Positions 1 to 5,627 of a stretch of DNA of 12,893 nucleotides are shown here, in pieces. Made by a program: the position numbers and the translations under genes. The stretch covers positions 1-12,893 of the forward strand of contig CAJPUK010000055.1 in NCBI GenBank assembly GCA_905373785.1. The letters are read 5' to 3'. The stretch is from an uncultured Johnsonella sp. GTDB lineage: Bacteria > Bacillota > Clostridia > Lachnospirales > Lachnospiraceae. Position 1 is the first letter of the stretch. Each line of letters begins with the position of its first letter. The notes under the pieces are model-generated. The model had not been told where the DNA came from. It saw nothing but the letters and a program-made list of their open reading frames with translations, and did not search any database.

Positions 1-443
1 GTTCAGGAAGCGGAACAGGCGGCGGTTCAGGAAGCGGCTCAGGTGGCGGAAGCTCAAGCGGCTCAGGTAGAGGAAGTTCAGGCGGCGGCTCTGCCGTATT
101 GTCTAAGTCAGGCTGGATATATAATAATAAGGAAGATGCATGGTACTACTATAGCGGACGTACAAGGAATACCTTAAAGAAAGGCTGGCACTATGACAGT
201 TATGACAAGAAATGGTATTATCTTGCTCTTGATAACGGAAGAATGTTAAAGGGTTGGAATTTGATATCAGACAAATGGTATTTCTTTACACCCGAAACCA
301 GTGAAAAAACATGGGAACTTAGAAGTGACGGCGAGTGGTACTACTTAAATAATGTTGATATACGTCCGTTAGGTTCTATGTACAGCGGAGAGGCAACTCC
401 TGACGGTTACAAAGTAAGTGCTGACGGTCAATATGAGCCATAA
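1..443 (+). CDS. Cell-wall-binding-repeat surface protein, 3' end only
   Basis: This is the C-terminal 146 residues of a gene that begins upstream of the window; the reading frame is open from base 3. The first ~32 residues are an almost pure Gly/Ser linker. The rest carries repeated aromatic motifs (SGWIY, WYYY, KKGWH, KWYYL, LKGWN, KWYFF, GEWYYL) typical of choline/cell-wall-binding repeats (CW_binding_1 type). It ends in a cap, GSMYSGEATPDGYKV, often seen at the C terminus of such Lachnospiraceae proteins (from memory). The same ~110-residue module closes the gene at 1742, so the two are paralogous at least in this domain. The module is expected to hold an exported protein non-covalently on wall polymers; the N-terminal functional domain is not visible. 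A TTG inside the frame at 99 could be mistaken for a start, but the open frame and linker upstream show it is internal. Confidence 0.85.
   Translation, partial: SGSGTGGGSGSGSGGGSSSGSGRGSSGGGSAVLSKSGWIYNNKEDAWYYYSGRTRNTLKKGWHYDSYDKKWYYLALDNGRMLKGWNLISDKWYFFTPETSEKTWELRSDGEWYYLNNVDIRPLGSMYSGEATPDGYKVSADGQYEP
3..95 (+). repeat. Gly/Ser-rich linker-coding low-complexity repeat
   Basis: Short units encoding GSG, GGGS and SSG repeat imperfectly and code for a flexible linker ahead of the wall-binding domain. The stretch is clearly richer in G+C than anything else in the window. Such tracts can expand or contract by slippage in whole codons. The upstream extent is cut off by the window edge. Confidence 0.7.
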
Positions 444-538
444 TGTCGGTATGAATATTATTCATCTTCGTCTGATTTATAAATAAGGTTAAATATTTTT
501 AAGTTGTTTTGACGAAGATGAATGAGCCTTAACTGTAA
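443..538. repeat. Palindromic intergenic repeat, copy A
   Basis: A 12-bp perfect inverted repeat (TTCATCTTCGTC at 461-472, GACGAAGATGAA at 511-522) encloses an AT-rich 38-nt loop. It starts at the stop codon of the upstream gene. The same structure with matching loop and flanks (TGTCGG on the left, AACTGTAA on the right) recurs at 1392-1477, and half of it in inverted orientation at 12807-12843. There is no T-run after the right arm, so it is not a standard intrinsic terminator. It looks like a small mobile or REP-like element of unknown origin. Confidence 0.75.
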
Positions 539-553
539 CGAAAAGACGGTATG

Positions 554-593
554 CTTGCTTATAGCCGGGTAAATAAGTATCCCGGTGAGCAAG
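554..593. other. GC-rich hairpin, function unknown
   Basis: CTTGCT (554-559) pairs with AGCAAG (588-593), and CCGGG (565-569) pairs with CCCGG (581-585), giving a two-part stem around an AT-rich loop. It stands out against very AT-rich surroundings. No T-run follows, so termination is unlikely. It may be the end of the transcript of the upstream gene or a processing structure. Confidence 0.4.
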
Positions 594-703
594 ATATACA
601 GATTAAAAATGTTTATAATCTAATTTAATTTAATACAAAGGCGGAATAAAACAGGTATTATAAAGATATTTAATGTTGTTATATGTAAATATTTTCCTCA
701 AGT

Positions 704-821
704 TTATGGTTTTAATAAAACCTAAGGAAGTTGCCAAATTAATATTGGTGTAATTACAAATATAAATTTAGCCAAAGTCTTTAGAATTTGCCCATATATA
801 ATAAATCCATAAAAACCATAA
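704..821. repeat. Possible small inverted-repeat element
   Basis: TTATGGTTTT at 704-713 has its exact complement AAAACCATAA at 812-821, spanning 118 bp of AT-rich DNA with no reading frame. The size and termini are those of a MITE, but no second copy is seen in the window, and a 10-bp AT-rich match can arise by chance. Confidence 0.25.
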
Positions 822-940
822 TACAGAGCAGATGTGAGCAACAGGCATTAGATATATAAAAAATATATTTGGATTGACAAAATATCAAAATTCTTTGCCG
901 GAGTATAAGTTAAATTTGTTATAAAAAATTATCCCCCCCC

Positions 941-1047
941 AATATGCTTTAAGCATAAGGATGTAATAAAAGGCGACAACTTCATAGTTTGGAATATGGC
1001 AGTTGTCGTCTTTGTTTATCCGCTTGGTATATAAGGATAATTTTTAG
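941..1047 (+). repeat. Diverged ~106-nt repeat, copy D1, with terminator-like hairpin
   Basis: This copy begins with AATATGCTTTAAGCATAAGG, itself containing a 7-bp hairpin, and ends in AAGGATAATTTTTAG. Both ends recur with the same spacing at 1229-1334. The middle differs: here GGCGACAACT (972-981) pairs with AGTTGTCGTC (1001-1010) around a 19-nt loop and is followed by TTTGTTT, which resembles an intrinsic terminator. A run of eight Cs lies just upstream (933-940). A conserved 5' hairpin followed by a variable stem and Ts could be a small RNA or a mobile repeat; I do not recognise the family. Confidence 0.5.
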
Positions 1048-1066
1048 ATTTATACATAGCGTGCTA

Positions 1067-1179
1067 TATCATTGATATTTAATTAAAATCGGGAACAGTA
1101 GAGTAAAGCTCAGTTCTCTTTATTATATAGTTGCTACAATCTATCGGCAAAGTGCTGATAAGGCAGAATATTAACGATA
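1067..1179. mobile_element. MITE-like element, copy 1 (113 bp)
   Basis: The termini form an imperfect 13-bp inverted repeat, TATCATTGATATT on the left and AATATTAACGATA on the right, matching at 11 of 13 positions. A clearly related 111-bp sequence with the same termini lies at 4748-4858. The two share internal blocks such as CTTTATTATATA and AATCTAT. No reading frame lies inside. Short, non-coding, repeated, and bounded by inverted repeats is the pattern of a miniature inverted-repeat transposable element. A target-site duplication is not evident at either copy. Confidence 0.6.
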
Positions 1180-1228
1180 CTGTACGATAATTGTAAAATA
1201 TTAAATAATAATTACGATATCCCGCAAA

Positions 1229-1334
1229 AATATGTTTTAAGCGTAAGGATATGATAAAGATAATAAGTACATATTAATTTATGTGCTTTTTATTGTTATG
1301 TAACTGTTAGGTTATGTTAAGGATAATTTTTAAA
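1229..1334 (+). repeat. Diverged ~106-nt repeat, copy D2
   Basis: This is the second copy of the unit at 941-1047, with conserved start (AATATGTTTTAAGCGTAAGG) and conserved end (AAGGATAATTTTTAA). The central stem has a different sequence: AAGTACATA pairs with TATGTGCTT and runs straight into TTTATTG. The stem is kept while its sequence is not, which is suggestive of selection on structure, although two copies are too few to be sure. Confidence 0.45.
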
Positions 1335-1391
1335 CTAAAGCAACTAAAAATATTATAATACTGTTGTACTGACTCAAGGGCATTTGAACTG

Positions 1392-1477
1392 ATGTCGGCA
1401 TTTATCTTCGTCTGATTTATCAATAAAATTAAATATTTTTAGTTTTTTGACGAAGATGAATACTGCCTGAACTGTAA
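1392..1477. repeat. Palindromic intergenic repeat, copy B
   Basis: The left arm is TTTATCTTCGTC (1401-1412) and the right arm GACGAAGATGAA (1449-1460). The one difference from copy A (C to T at 1403) still allows a G-U pair in RNA. The loop shares CTGATTTAT and TTAAATATTTTTA with copy A, and both have TGTCGG to the left and AACTGTAA to the right. Confidence 0.75.
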
Positions 1478-1577
1478 TAAACCAATTACCGTTTCAGTTA
1501 TATTGTAAGTTGTAAAATACCTACAGCATAAGGTTGAAATATCAAAAAGTCGGTACGGCATCTTTGAGGGAGTTATT

Positions 1578-1631
1578 GTGAAAATTCAACTTGGTAAGTA
1601 TCCGCAATTGCTGTATCAAGAGAAAAAGTAA
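1578..1631 (+). CDS. Doubtful 17-codon small ORF
   Basis: A GTG start at 1578 is preceded by GAGGGAG at good spacing and opens a frame encoding MKIQLGKYPQLLYQEKK, then TAA. It lies ~110 bp ahead of the surface-protein gene at 1742. There is no signal peptide or recognisable motif. A chance frame is the more likely explanation; a leader peptide is possible. Confidence 0.15.
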   Translation: MKIQLGKYPQLLYQEKK

Positions 1632-1680
1632 GCTATAGATACCGGAGTGCAAAGCCCAAGACTTTGGATAACATTTTGGA

Positions 1681-1710
1681 TTAAGAACAGATCCCTTTAT
1701 GTCTTATAAT
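1681..1710 (+). promoter_or_regulatory. Probable promoter of the surface-protein gene at 1742
   Basis: A perfect TATAAT lies at 1705-1710, and a 4-of-6 match to TTGACA (TTAAGA, 1681-1686) lies 18 bases upstream. The start codon follows 31 bases after the -10 box, with AAAGGAG at 1727-1733 as ribosome-binding site. Confidence 0.5.
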
Positions 1711-1741
1711 AATCTAAGGATTAAAGAAAGGAGTCGCAGCT

Positions 1742-3100
1742 ATGAAAAAAATACTTAGTTACTTGGCAGCCCTAAGCCTTTTACTTGTACTTGTTTTTGT
1801 TCCGGGTATAAATACAAAGGCAGCACAGTCACGAACATTTAATCTTGGCAGGTTTGAGTCCGGAGCAGCTGTAAGCTACTCGTTAAATCTTAAGCTTGAG
1901 ACACCGGGGTCATTGGGAACATATACTTTAGGTTCAGGCTTGCAACTTGTGGAAGATTCTTCAGGTATGCTTATGGTAAGCGGAACTACTGTCGGACATG
2001 GCAATATGAGTGTTAGTGTAAGCGGTATAAGATGTCTTACAAACAGCAGTAACCCAAGTTCAGGTGATGTTTTTAATCTCGTAATTAATTTTGAGATTTT
2101 AAGGGATATTCCTCTGAAGGTAACCTTTGTAGATGGAAGTGGAAATCAAATATCTCAACAGAATAAAATTTTAAAACTGGGAACCGGTGATGTTGAGTGG
2201 TGCGATTTATATTCATTCTTCACAACCGAGTATGTGCCGGATCCGTTATCAAGCAATCCTAATGAACATTATATAGTAAGAAATACTCAATCAGTATCGG
2301 GAACCGGCAACGGTCAGTTCAGAATGAACGGTAACAGTCCTCAAGTCAGAGTGGCACAAGATATGATGCTTCCGGCTCTAAATCAGGTTGAATATACAAT
2401 TGTATGTGATAAAGTTATAGCACAACCTTACAGAATAAATTATCTTGAAAGGGGAACCAACGCTGTAGTATTTAGTGAGGAAGGCAGCGTAAATACCGAT
2501 AATGTATGGGTAAATATCAGAACAGAATTCCATCATTCAGGTTCAACTTATAAAATAAGTCAAGTACAAAATTATCTTCCTACACAGTATAAATATGCTA
2601 CGGCATCCAATGCGGCACAGGTATATGTATCAAGGGCAGATGCAGGTGCAGACGGATATGTTACATATAACCTGATAAGTTATAAGAAAGCCGGAACTAC
2701 TATAGCAAGTCCGAGCAATGCAAGCTCAGGCGGTTCAGCTTCTACAGTATCTGTAAAACCGAGATTTAGGGAAGGATGGATACTTAGTAATAATGAATGG
2801 TATTATTACATAGGAGGTGTAAAAACTAACCTTAAGAAAGGCTGGCATAAGGATGGGCAGGACGGTTTTTGGTATTATTTAAACGGTGCAGACGGAAGGA
2901 TGCTTAAGGGTTGGAATAATATAAATGACGAATGGTATTATTTGGCTCCTTACACTCCTATGCAGACATGGGAGCTTAGAAGTGACGGAGAATGGTACTA
3001 TATGCATAAGGAAAATTCACGTCCACTGGGATCAATGTACAGTAATGAGAGTACTCCTGACGGATATAAAGTTGACTCCGGCGGAAAATATGTAAAATAA
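1742..3100 (+). CDS. Secreted cell-wall-binding-repeat protein, 452 aa
   Basis: The protein starts with a standard signal peptide (KK at 2-3, hydrophobic 4-20, probable cleavage after A27 in NTKA|AQS). Residues ~28-320 are rich in Ser, Gly, Val and Asn and look like extracellular beta-sandwich domains. Two segments (PLKVTFVDGSGN near 124-135 and YRINYLERGTN near 230-240) loosely resemble MucBP-type strand starts; that similarity is weak. A short Ser/Ala/Gly linker (~322-341) leads to the wall-binding module at 342-452, with EGW, EWYYY, KKGWH, FWYYL, LKGWN, EWYYL, GEWYYM and the cap GSMYSNESTPDGYKV. No LPxTG sorting motif or transmembrane anchor is seen, so attachment should be non-covalent. 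AAAGGAG sits 8 bases before the ATG. It appears monocistronic, ending before the hairpin at 3184. The C terminus is closely similar to the partial gene at 1-443; the N-terminal function is unknown. Confidence 0.85.
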   Translation: MKKILSYLAALSLLLVLVFVPGINTKAAQSRTFNLGRFESGAAVSYSLNLKLETPGSLGTYTLGSGLQLVEDSSGMLMVSGTTVGHGNMSVSVSGIRCLTNSSNPSSGDVFNLVINFEILRDIPLKVTFVDGSGNQISQQNKILKLGTGDVEWCDLYSFFTTEYVPDPLSSNPNEHYIVRNTQSVSGTGNGQFRMNGNSPQVRVAQDMMLPALNQVEYTIVCDKVIAQPYRINYLERGTNAVVFSEEGSVNTDNVWVNIRTEFHHSGSTYKISQVQNYLPTQYKYATASNAAQVYVSRADAGADGYVTYNLISYKKAGTTIASPSNASSGGSASTVSVKPRFREGWILSNNEWYYYIGGVKTNLKKGWHKDGQDGFWYYLNGADGRMLKGWNNINDEWYYLAPYTPMQTWELRSDGEWYYMHKENSRPLGSMYSNESTPDGYKVDSGGKYVK

Positions 3101-3183
3101 TACGGTATTAATATTGCCTTCCCTGTTAGAGTAGGAATTGTTTTTACAAAAAATATTTTTAGTAAAGCTAAGTATATGGAAAA

Positions 3184-3280
3184 AAGAGGGGTTGTTATAT
3201 TAAAAGAAAATAGTACTTTATATAGCGTTTTTTGCTTTATTTACTACTATATTTTCTTTTTGTAACAGCCCTTCTTTTTT
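3184..3280. terminator. Long hairpin, probable bidirectional terminator
   Basis: AGAGGGGTTGTTA on the left (from 3185) pairs with TAACAGCCCTTCT on the right (from 3263), with one mismatch and one G-U. The stem continues inward as AAAAGAAAATAGTA against TACTATATTTTCTTTT with a two-base bulge. TTTTTT follows the right arm on the plus strand (3275-3280), and an A-run precedes the left arm, giving Ts on the minus strand. It lies between the stops of two convergent genes, which fits termination in both directions. It is longer than most terminators. Confidence 0.7.
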
Positions 3281-3329
3281 GCTTTTAAAACAAGAATAAT
3301 AAACTTAGCAATTATATTTGGCAAATATA

Positions 3330-4682
3330 TTATAACTGAGTTAATTTTGAAAAACTTCTTATATAAAATATTATATATATAAAAGCAGTTATTCCCCATG
3401 ATACAGGATAACATGAGAGTACAGTTATAAGAGTATTGTTATGTGGGACGACAAATAATACCCATATAACTCTTGAAACACAAGTTCCTAAAAGAGTTAT
3501 GATCATAGATTTAAAAGTATAACCGATTCCCCTTATTGCTCCGGGTAAGACATCACAAAATACATAAATAACATACAATGGGGCAATAAAATGCATTATT
3601 TGAGATGTAATTAAAATTACATTGTCATCATCAACAAGAAACTGTGCAAAAACGTCACTCCAAGAGTATAGGATATAGCTGACAAGTGCTATTAATGATA
3701 ATGCCATAATAAGACCTATCCTAACCCCTTTTTTTGCCTGCTTATACTTTTTTGCCCCATAATTTTGTGCAACAAAAGTTGATACCGAGGTGCAGAATGC
3801 GTCCGAAACAGCCCATATAAGAAAGTCTAGTTTTCCGGAAATAGCCCAGGCGGCGATACTGTCAATTCCTATATCATTTATAGCGGCTTGAACAACGCTA
3901 TTAGAAATAGGGTATAAAACAGATTGTACTCCGATAGGTAAACCTAACTTAAAGATCTCAAGCATATGGGTTTTATAAAAACGAAGTTTACTGAGGCTTA
4001 TCTTGCAGGGAAGCTTTGTTTTTGTCAATGACAGCAGAATTAAAAGTGCACTTAGGCACTGGGATAAAACAGTAGCCAAAGCAGCCCCTACAACACCCAT
4101 TTGAAAAAATACTATAAATACAAAATCTAATGCCACATTAAGGAAATTAGATACAATTAAAGAATAAAAAGGGGTTTTAGAGTTACCTAATGCTCGTAAT
4201 ATGCCGGCTCCAACATTATAAAGCATAGATACAGCTATACCTGAAAAATAAATTAGAATATAAATTTTAGCCTCGTTTATAATTTTATTGGGAACACGAA
4301 TGATTTTAATAGCAAAGGGGGCTGCTATACAGCCGATAACAGTCAATGTTAATCCTCCTAAAAAGGCGAACAACAGAGCGTTGTGGCTTGCGGTTGAGAC
4401 TTCTTTATATTTTTTTGCTCCATAGTATTGAGAAATAATAATTGTAGCACCTGAAGCAAGACCGATAAAGAAATTTACAGGCATCCTTGTCAGTGTAAGA
4501 ACGGATTCTATTGCAGCCAATGCTTCTTTTTTAGCAAATTTTCCTATGATAATGGCATCAGATGTTGTATACAGTGATTGAAATAGTGTACCTAAAAAGA
4601 TGGGCAGAGCAAAGCGCAGCATCATTATCCAAGCATTTCCTTCAGTTAAATTATACTTTTGCAAAGAAACTTTTGTATCCAT
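3330..4682 (-). CDS. MATE-family multidrug efflux transporter, 450 aa
   Basis: A polytopic membrane protein with about 12 hydrophobic segments in two similar halves and the usual length of the MATE family (~450 aa). The first half has the family pattern from FALPIFLGTLFQSLYTTSDA to GKFAKKEALAAIES, then SGATIIISQYYGAKKYKE. The second half repeats it around LGLPIGVQSVLYPISNSVVQAAI and STFVAQNYGAKKYKQAKKG. MATE proteins export cationic drugs or metabolites using Na+ or H+; the substrate here cannot be told. I place the start at the ATG at 4682, because GGAG sits six bases upstream of it. The earlier in-frame ATG at 4694 has no such site and would add only four residues. The gene is transcribed alone, towards the gene at 1742, and appears unrelated to the importer operon to its right. 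Confidence 0.85.
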   Translation of the reverse strand: MDTKVSLQKYNLTEGNAWIMMLRFALPIFLGTLFQSLYTTSDAIIIGKFAKKEALAAIESVLTLTRMPVNFFIGLASGATIIISQYYGAKKYKEVSTASHNALLFAFLGGLTLTVIGCIAAPFAIKIIRVPNKIINEAKIYILIYFSGIAVSMLYNVGAGILRALGNSKTPFYSLIVSNFLNVALDFVFIVFFQMGVVGAALATVLSQCLSALLILLSLTKTKLPCKISLSKLRFYKTHMLEIFKLGLPIGVQSVLYPISNSVVQAAINDIGIDSIAAWAISGKLDFLIWAVSDAFCTSVSTFVAQNYGAKKYKQAKKGVRIGLIMALSLIALVSYILYSWSDVFAQFLVDDDNVILITSQIMHFIAPLYVIYVFCDVLPGAIRGIGYTFKSMIITLLGTCVSRVIWVLFVVPHNNTLITVLSCYPVSWGITAFIYIIFYIRSFSKLTQL

Positions 4683-4747
4683 ATATTTCTCCATTCATTT
4701 AGTTTGATTATTTTCATAATGAATTAACCGTATAAACCACTGTATCG

Positions 4748-4858
4748 TATCATTGACATTTAATTAATATCAAATAGTATAGTAACTCTCAAATTTCTTT
4801 ATTATATATCTGTTATAATCTATTAACAAAGTAGTAATAATGCTAGATATCAACGATA
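4748..4858. mobile_element. MITE-like element, copy 2 (111 bp)
   Basis: The ends are TATCATTGACATT on the left and GATATCAACGATA on the right, an imperfect inverted repeat. Interior blocks (TTTAATTA, CTTTATTATATA, AATCTAT, CAAAGT) align with the copy at 1067-1179. It sits ~65 bp upstream of the MATE start, so it may carry or disturb that gene's promoter. Confidence 0.6.
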
Positions 4859-4981
4859 CATTATACTACCTTATAATTAAATTGCTACAAAACCGCTGTT
4901 GCTTAGTTTATTCAGCTATTATATCATATTTTGTAAAATCAACTATTATTTCAATCATGTAACATAAACAATTATACTATC

Positions 4982-5131
4982 TTGTCAAGGATAATCAAAG
5001 CACACGATACTTTCTTTATTAAGCCGTCAGGTGAAGATAAAGCTTGGTATCGCTTCAATGCTTTAGTTGAGAAAAATATATCCAAGGTAAGATATGTTTA
5101 TAAGTGTTTATGTTGTCGAACTATTAGATAG
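4982..5131 (+). other. Unrecognised 49-codon open frame, possible gene remnant
   Basis: From a TTG at 4982 the frame reads through KAHDTFFIKPSGEDKAWYRF and on to CLCCRTIR before TAG. The composition is protein-like rather than the Lys/Ile/Asn noise of surrounding AT-rich DNA. There is no ribosome-binding site, the frame closes upstream at about 4939, and I recognise no family. It could be a decayed fragment of a larger gene or chance. Confidence 0.2.
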
Positions 5132-5162
5132 ATCAGTATATACGGTTGCTTGAAGAATATAT

Positions 5163-5192
5163 AAAATCATAAGAAATAAAATCGTAAGAAAT
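5163..5192. repeat. 15-bp tandem duplication
   Basis: AAAATCATAAGAAAT is followed directly by AAAATCGTAAGAAAT, identical at 14 of 15 positions. It ends 9 bases before the -35 box of the riboswitch promoter. It may be simple slippage in AT-rich DNA, or two copies of an upstream element. Confidence 0.5.
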
Positions 5193-5201
5193 AATTACTA
5201 A

Positions 5202-5230
5202 TTGACATTTTAGATTTAACATAGTAATAT
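5202..5230 (+). promoter_or_regulatory. Strong sigma-A-type promoter of the riboswitch/importer operon
   Basis: A perfect TTGACA (5202-5207) and TAATAT (5225-5230, 5 of 6 to consensus) are separated by exactly 17 bases, the best housekeeping promoter in the window. Transcription should start near 5237, shortly before the first helix of the riboswitch at 5254. So the leader RNA would begin with the sensor, as expected for a riboswitch-controlled operon. Confidence 0.8.
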
Positions 5231-5253
5231 AAATTAAATCATCATTTTGGTGA

Positions 5254-5350
5254 TAAGAGGTTAATAGTATATGTGGGAAAACAGGTGAGATTCCTGTACA
5301 GTGCCGCTACCGTAATGAATTTTTTCTAAGTCGGGTTTCCATAACTCTTA
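5254..5350 (+). promoter_or_regulatory. Cobalamin (B12) riboswitch aptamer
   Basis: The conserved core of the cobalamin family is readable in order. A closing helix forms from TAAGAGGTTA (5254-5263) and TAACTCTTA (5342-5350) with one bulged G. A second helix forms from GGAAA (5276-5280) and TTTCC (5336-5340). The GGTGAGATTCC element lies in a hairpin closed by ACAGG/CCTGT (5281-5285/5293-5297). The B12-box-like GTGCCGCTACCGTAA is at 5301-5315 and AAGTCGGG at 5328-5335. The family binds cobalamins and usually lowers expression of B12 synthesis, B12 uptake or cobalt uptake genes when the ligand is abundant. The variable arm between 5316 and 5327 is short. The ligand form cannot be decided from sequence alone. 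Confidence 0.85.
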
Positions 5351-5385
5351 GATTGCTGCGAGACATGGCAAAGAGTTTTATTCTA

Positions 5386-5457
5386 CTGTTCGGCAGCTAA
5401 TGTTATTAAGTTTATGTAGTTTAACATAATAAATTGCAATAGCCGGCAGTTTTTTTT
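5386..5457 (+). terminator. Riboswitch expression platform: intrinsic terminator
   Basis: CTGTTCGGC (5386-5394) can pair with GCCGGCAG (5442-5449), using two G-U pairs and one bulged C, and is followed by eight Ts (5450-5457). The intervening bases form a smaller AT-rich hairpin. A competing helix, GCTGC (5355-5359) with GCAGC (5393-5397), overlaps the left arm and would act as antiterminator. The arrangement supports transcriptional control: ligand bound, terminator formed, operon off. The pairing scheme is my reading and has not been folded by program. Confidence 0.65.
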
Positions 5458-5627
5458 ATGCCGTTTTCTTGTGTAAAATTCATTAAATCGGTATGTCAGC
5501 ACTTCACTATATTCTCATAGGCTAAACCATTAACAAGTGTAGATGTATTAAAAAGAGTTTCAAAGTTTTGCAGGGGGTGAAAAAGTAATAGTTTCAATTT
5601 AAATTTTGTGAATATTTAAGGAGCAGA

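Larger units (their letters stand above)
444..1741. other. 1.3-kb gene-poor, repeat-rich intergenic region
   Basis: I see no convincing protein-coding gene here apart from a doubtful 17-codon frame near 1578. The space holds two copies of a palindromic repeat (443 and 1392), two copies of a second ~106-nt repeat (941 and 1229), one MITE-like element (1067) whose partner lies at 4748, a weak inverted-repeat pair (704/812), a GC-rich hairpin (554-593) and an eight-C run (933-940). The final 60 bases form the promoter and ribosome-binding site of the gene at 1742. The pattern suggests accumulation of small elements between two surface-protein paralogues. Confidence 0.7.
4695..5201. other. Divergent intergenic region upstream of the importer leader
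   Basis: Between the start of the MATE gene and the riboswitch promoter, I see the second MITE-like copy (4748-4858), a short unrecognised open frame (4982-5131) and a 15-bp tandem duplication (5163-5192). The minus-strand promoter of the MATE gene should lie in the left part, but I could not pick boxes with confidence. Confidence 0.6.

Noticed and set aside
461..522. Copy A as an ordinary intrinsic terminator of the first gene.
   Set aside because: The stem is AT-balanced with a 38-nt loop and no T-run after the right arm, and the same unit occurs at 1392 away from any gene end.
933..940. Run of eight Cs as a phase-variation switch.
   Set aside because: It lies in no reading frame and between no convincing promoter boxes; no gene would be switched by a length change.
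1640..1700. GTGCAAAGCC near 1650 recalled the GCAAAGCC element of c-di-GMP (GEMM) riboswitches ahead of the surface-protein gene.
   Set aside because: The second conserved half (GGTAGC..GGGTTACCG type) and the paired helices are absent, so the resemblance is limited to one short word.
5254..5350. Alternative reading of the leader as a NiCo (metal-ion) riboswitch, given the Nik-like genes.
   Set aside because: The GGTGAGATTCC and GCCGCTACCGTAA elements and the closing helix fit the cobalamin family; the paired GGG-containing junction pattern of NiCo RNAs is not present.
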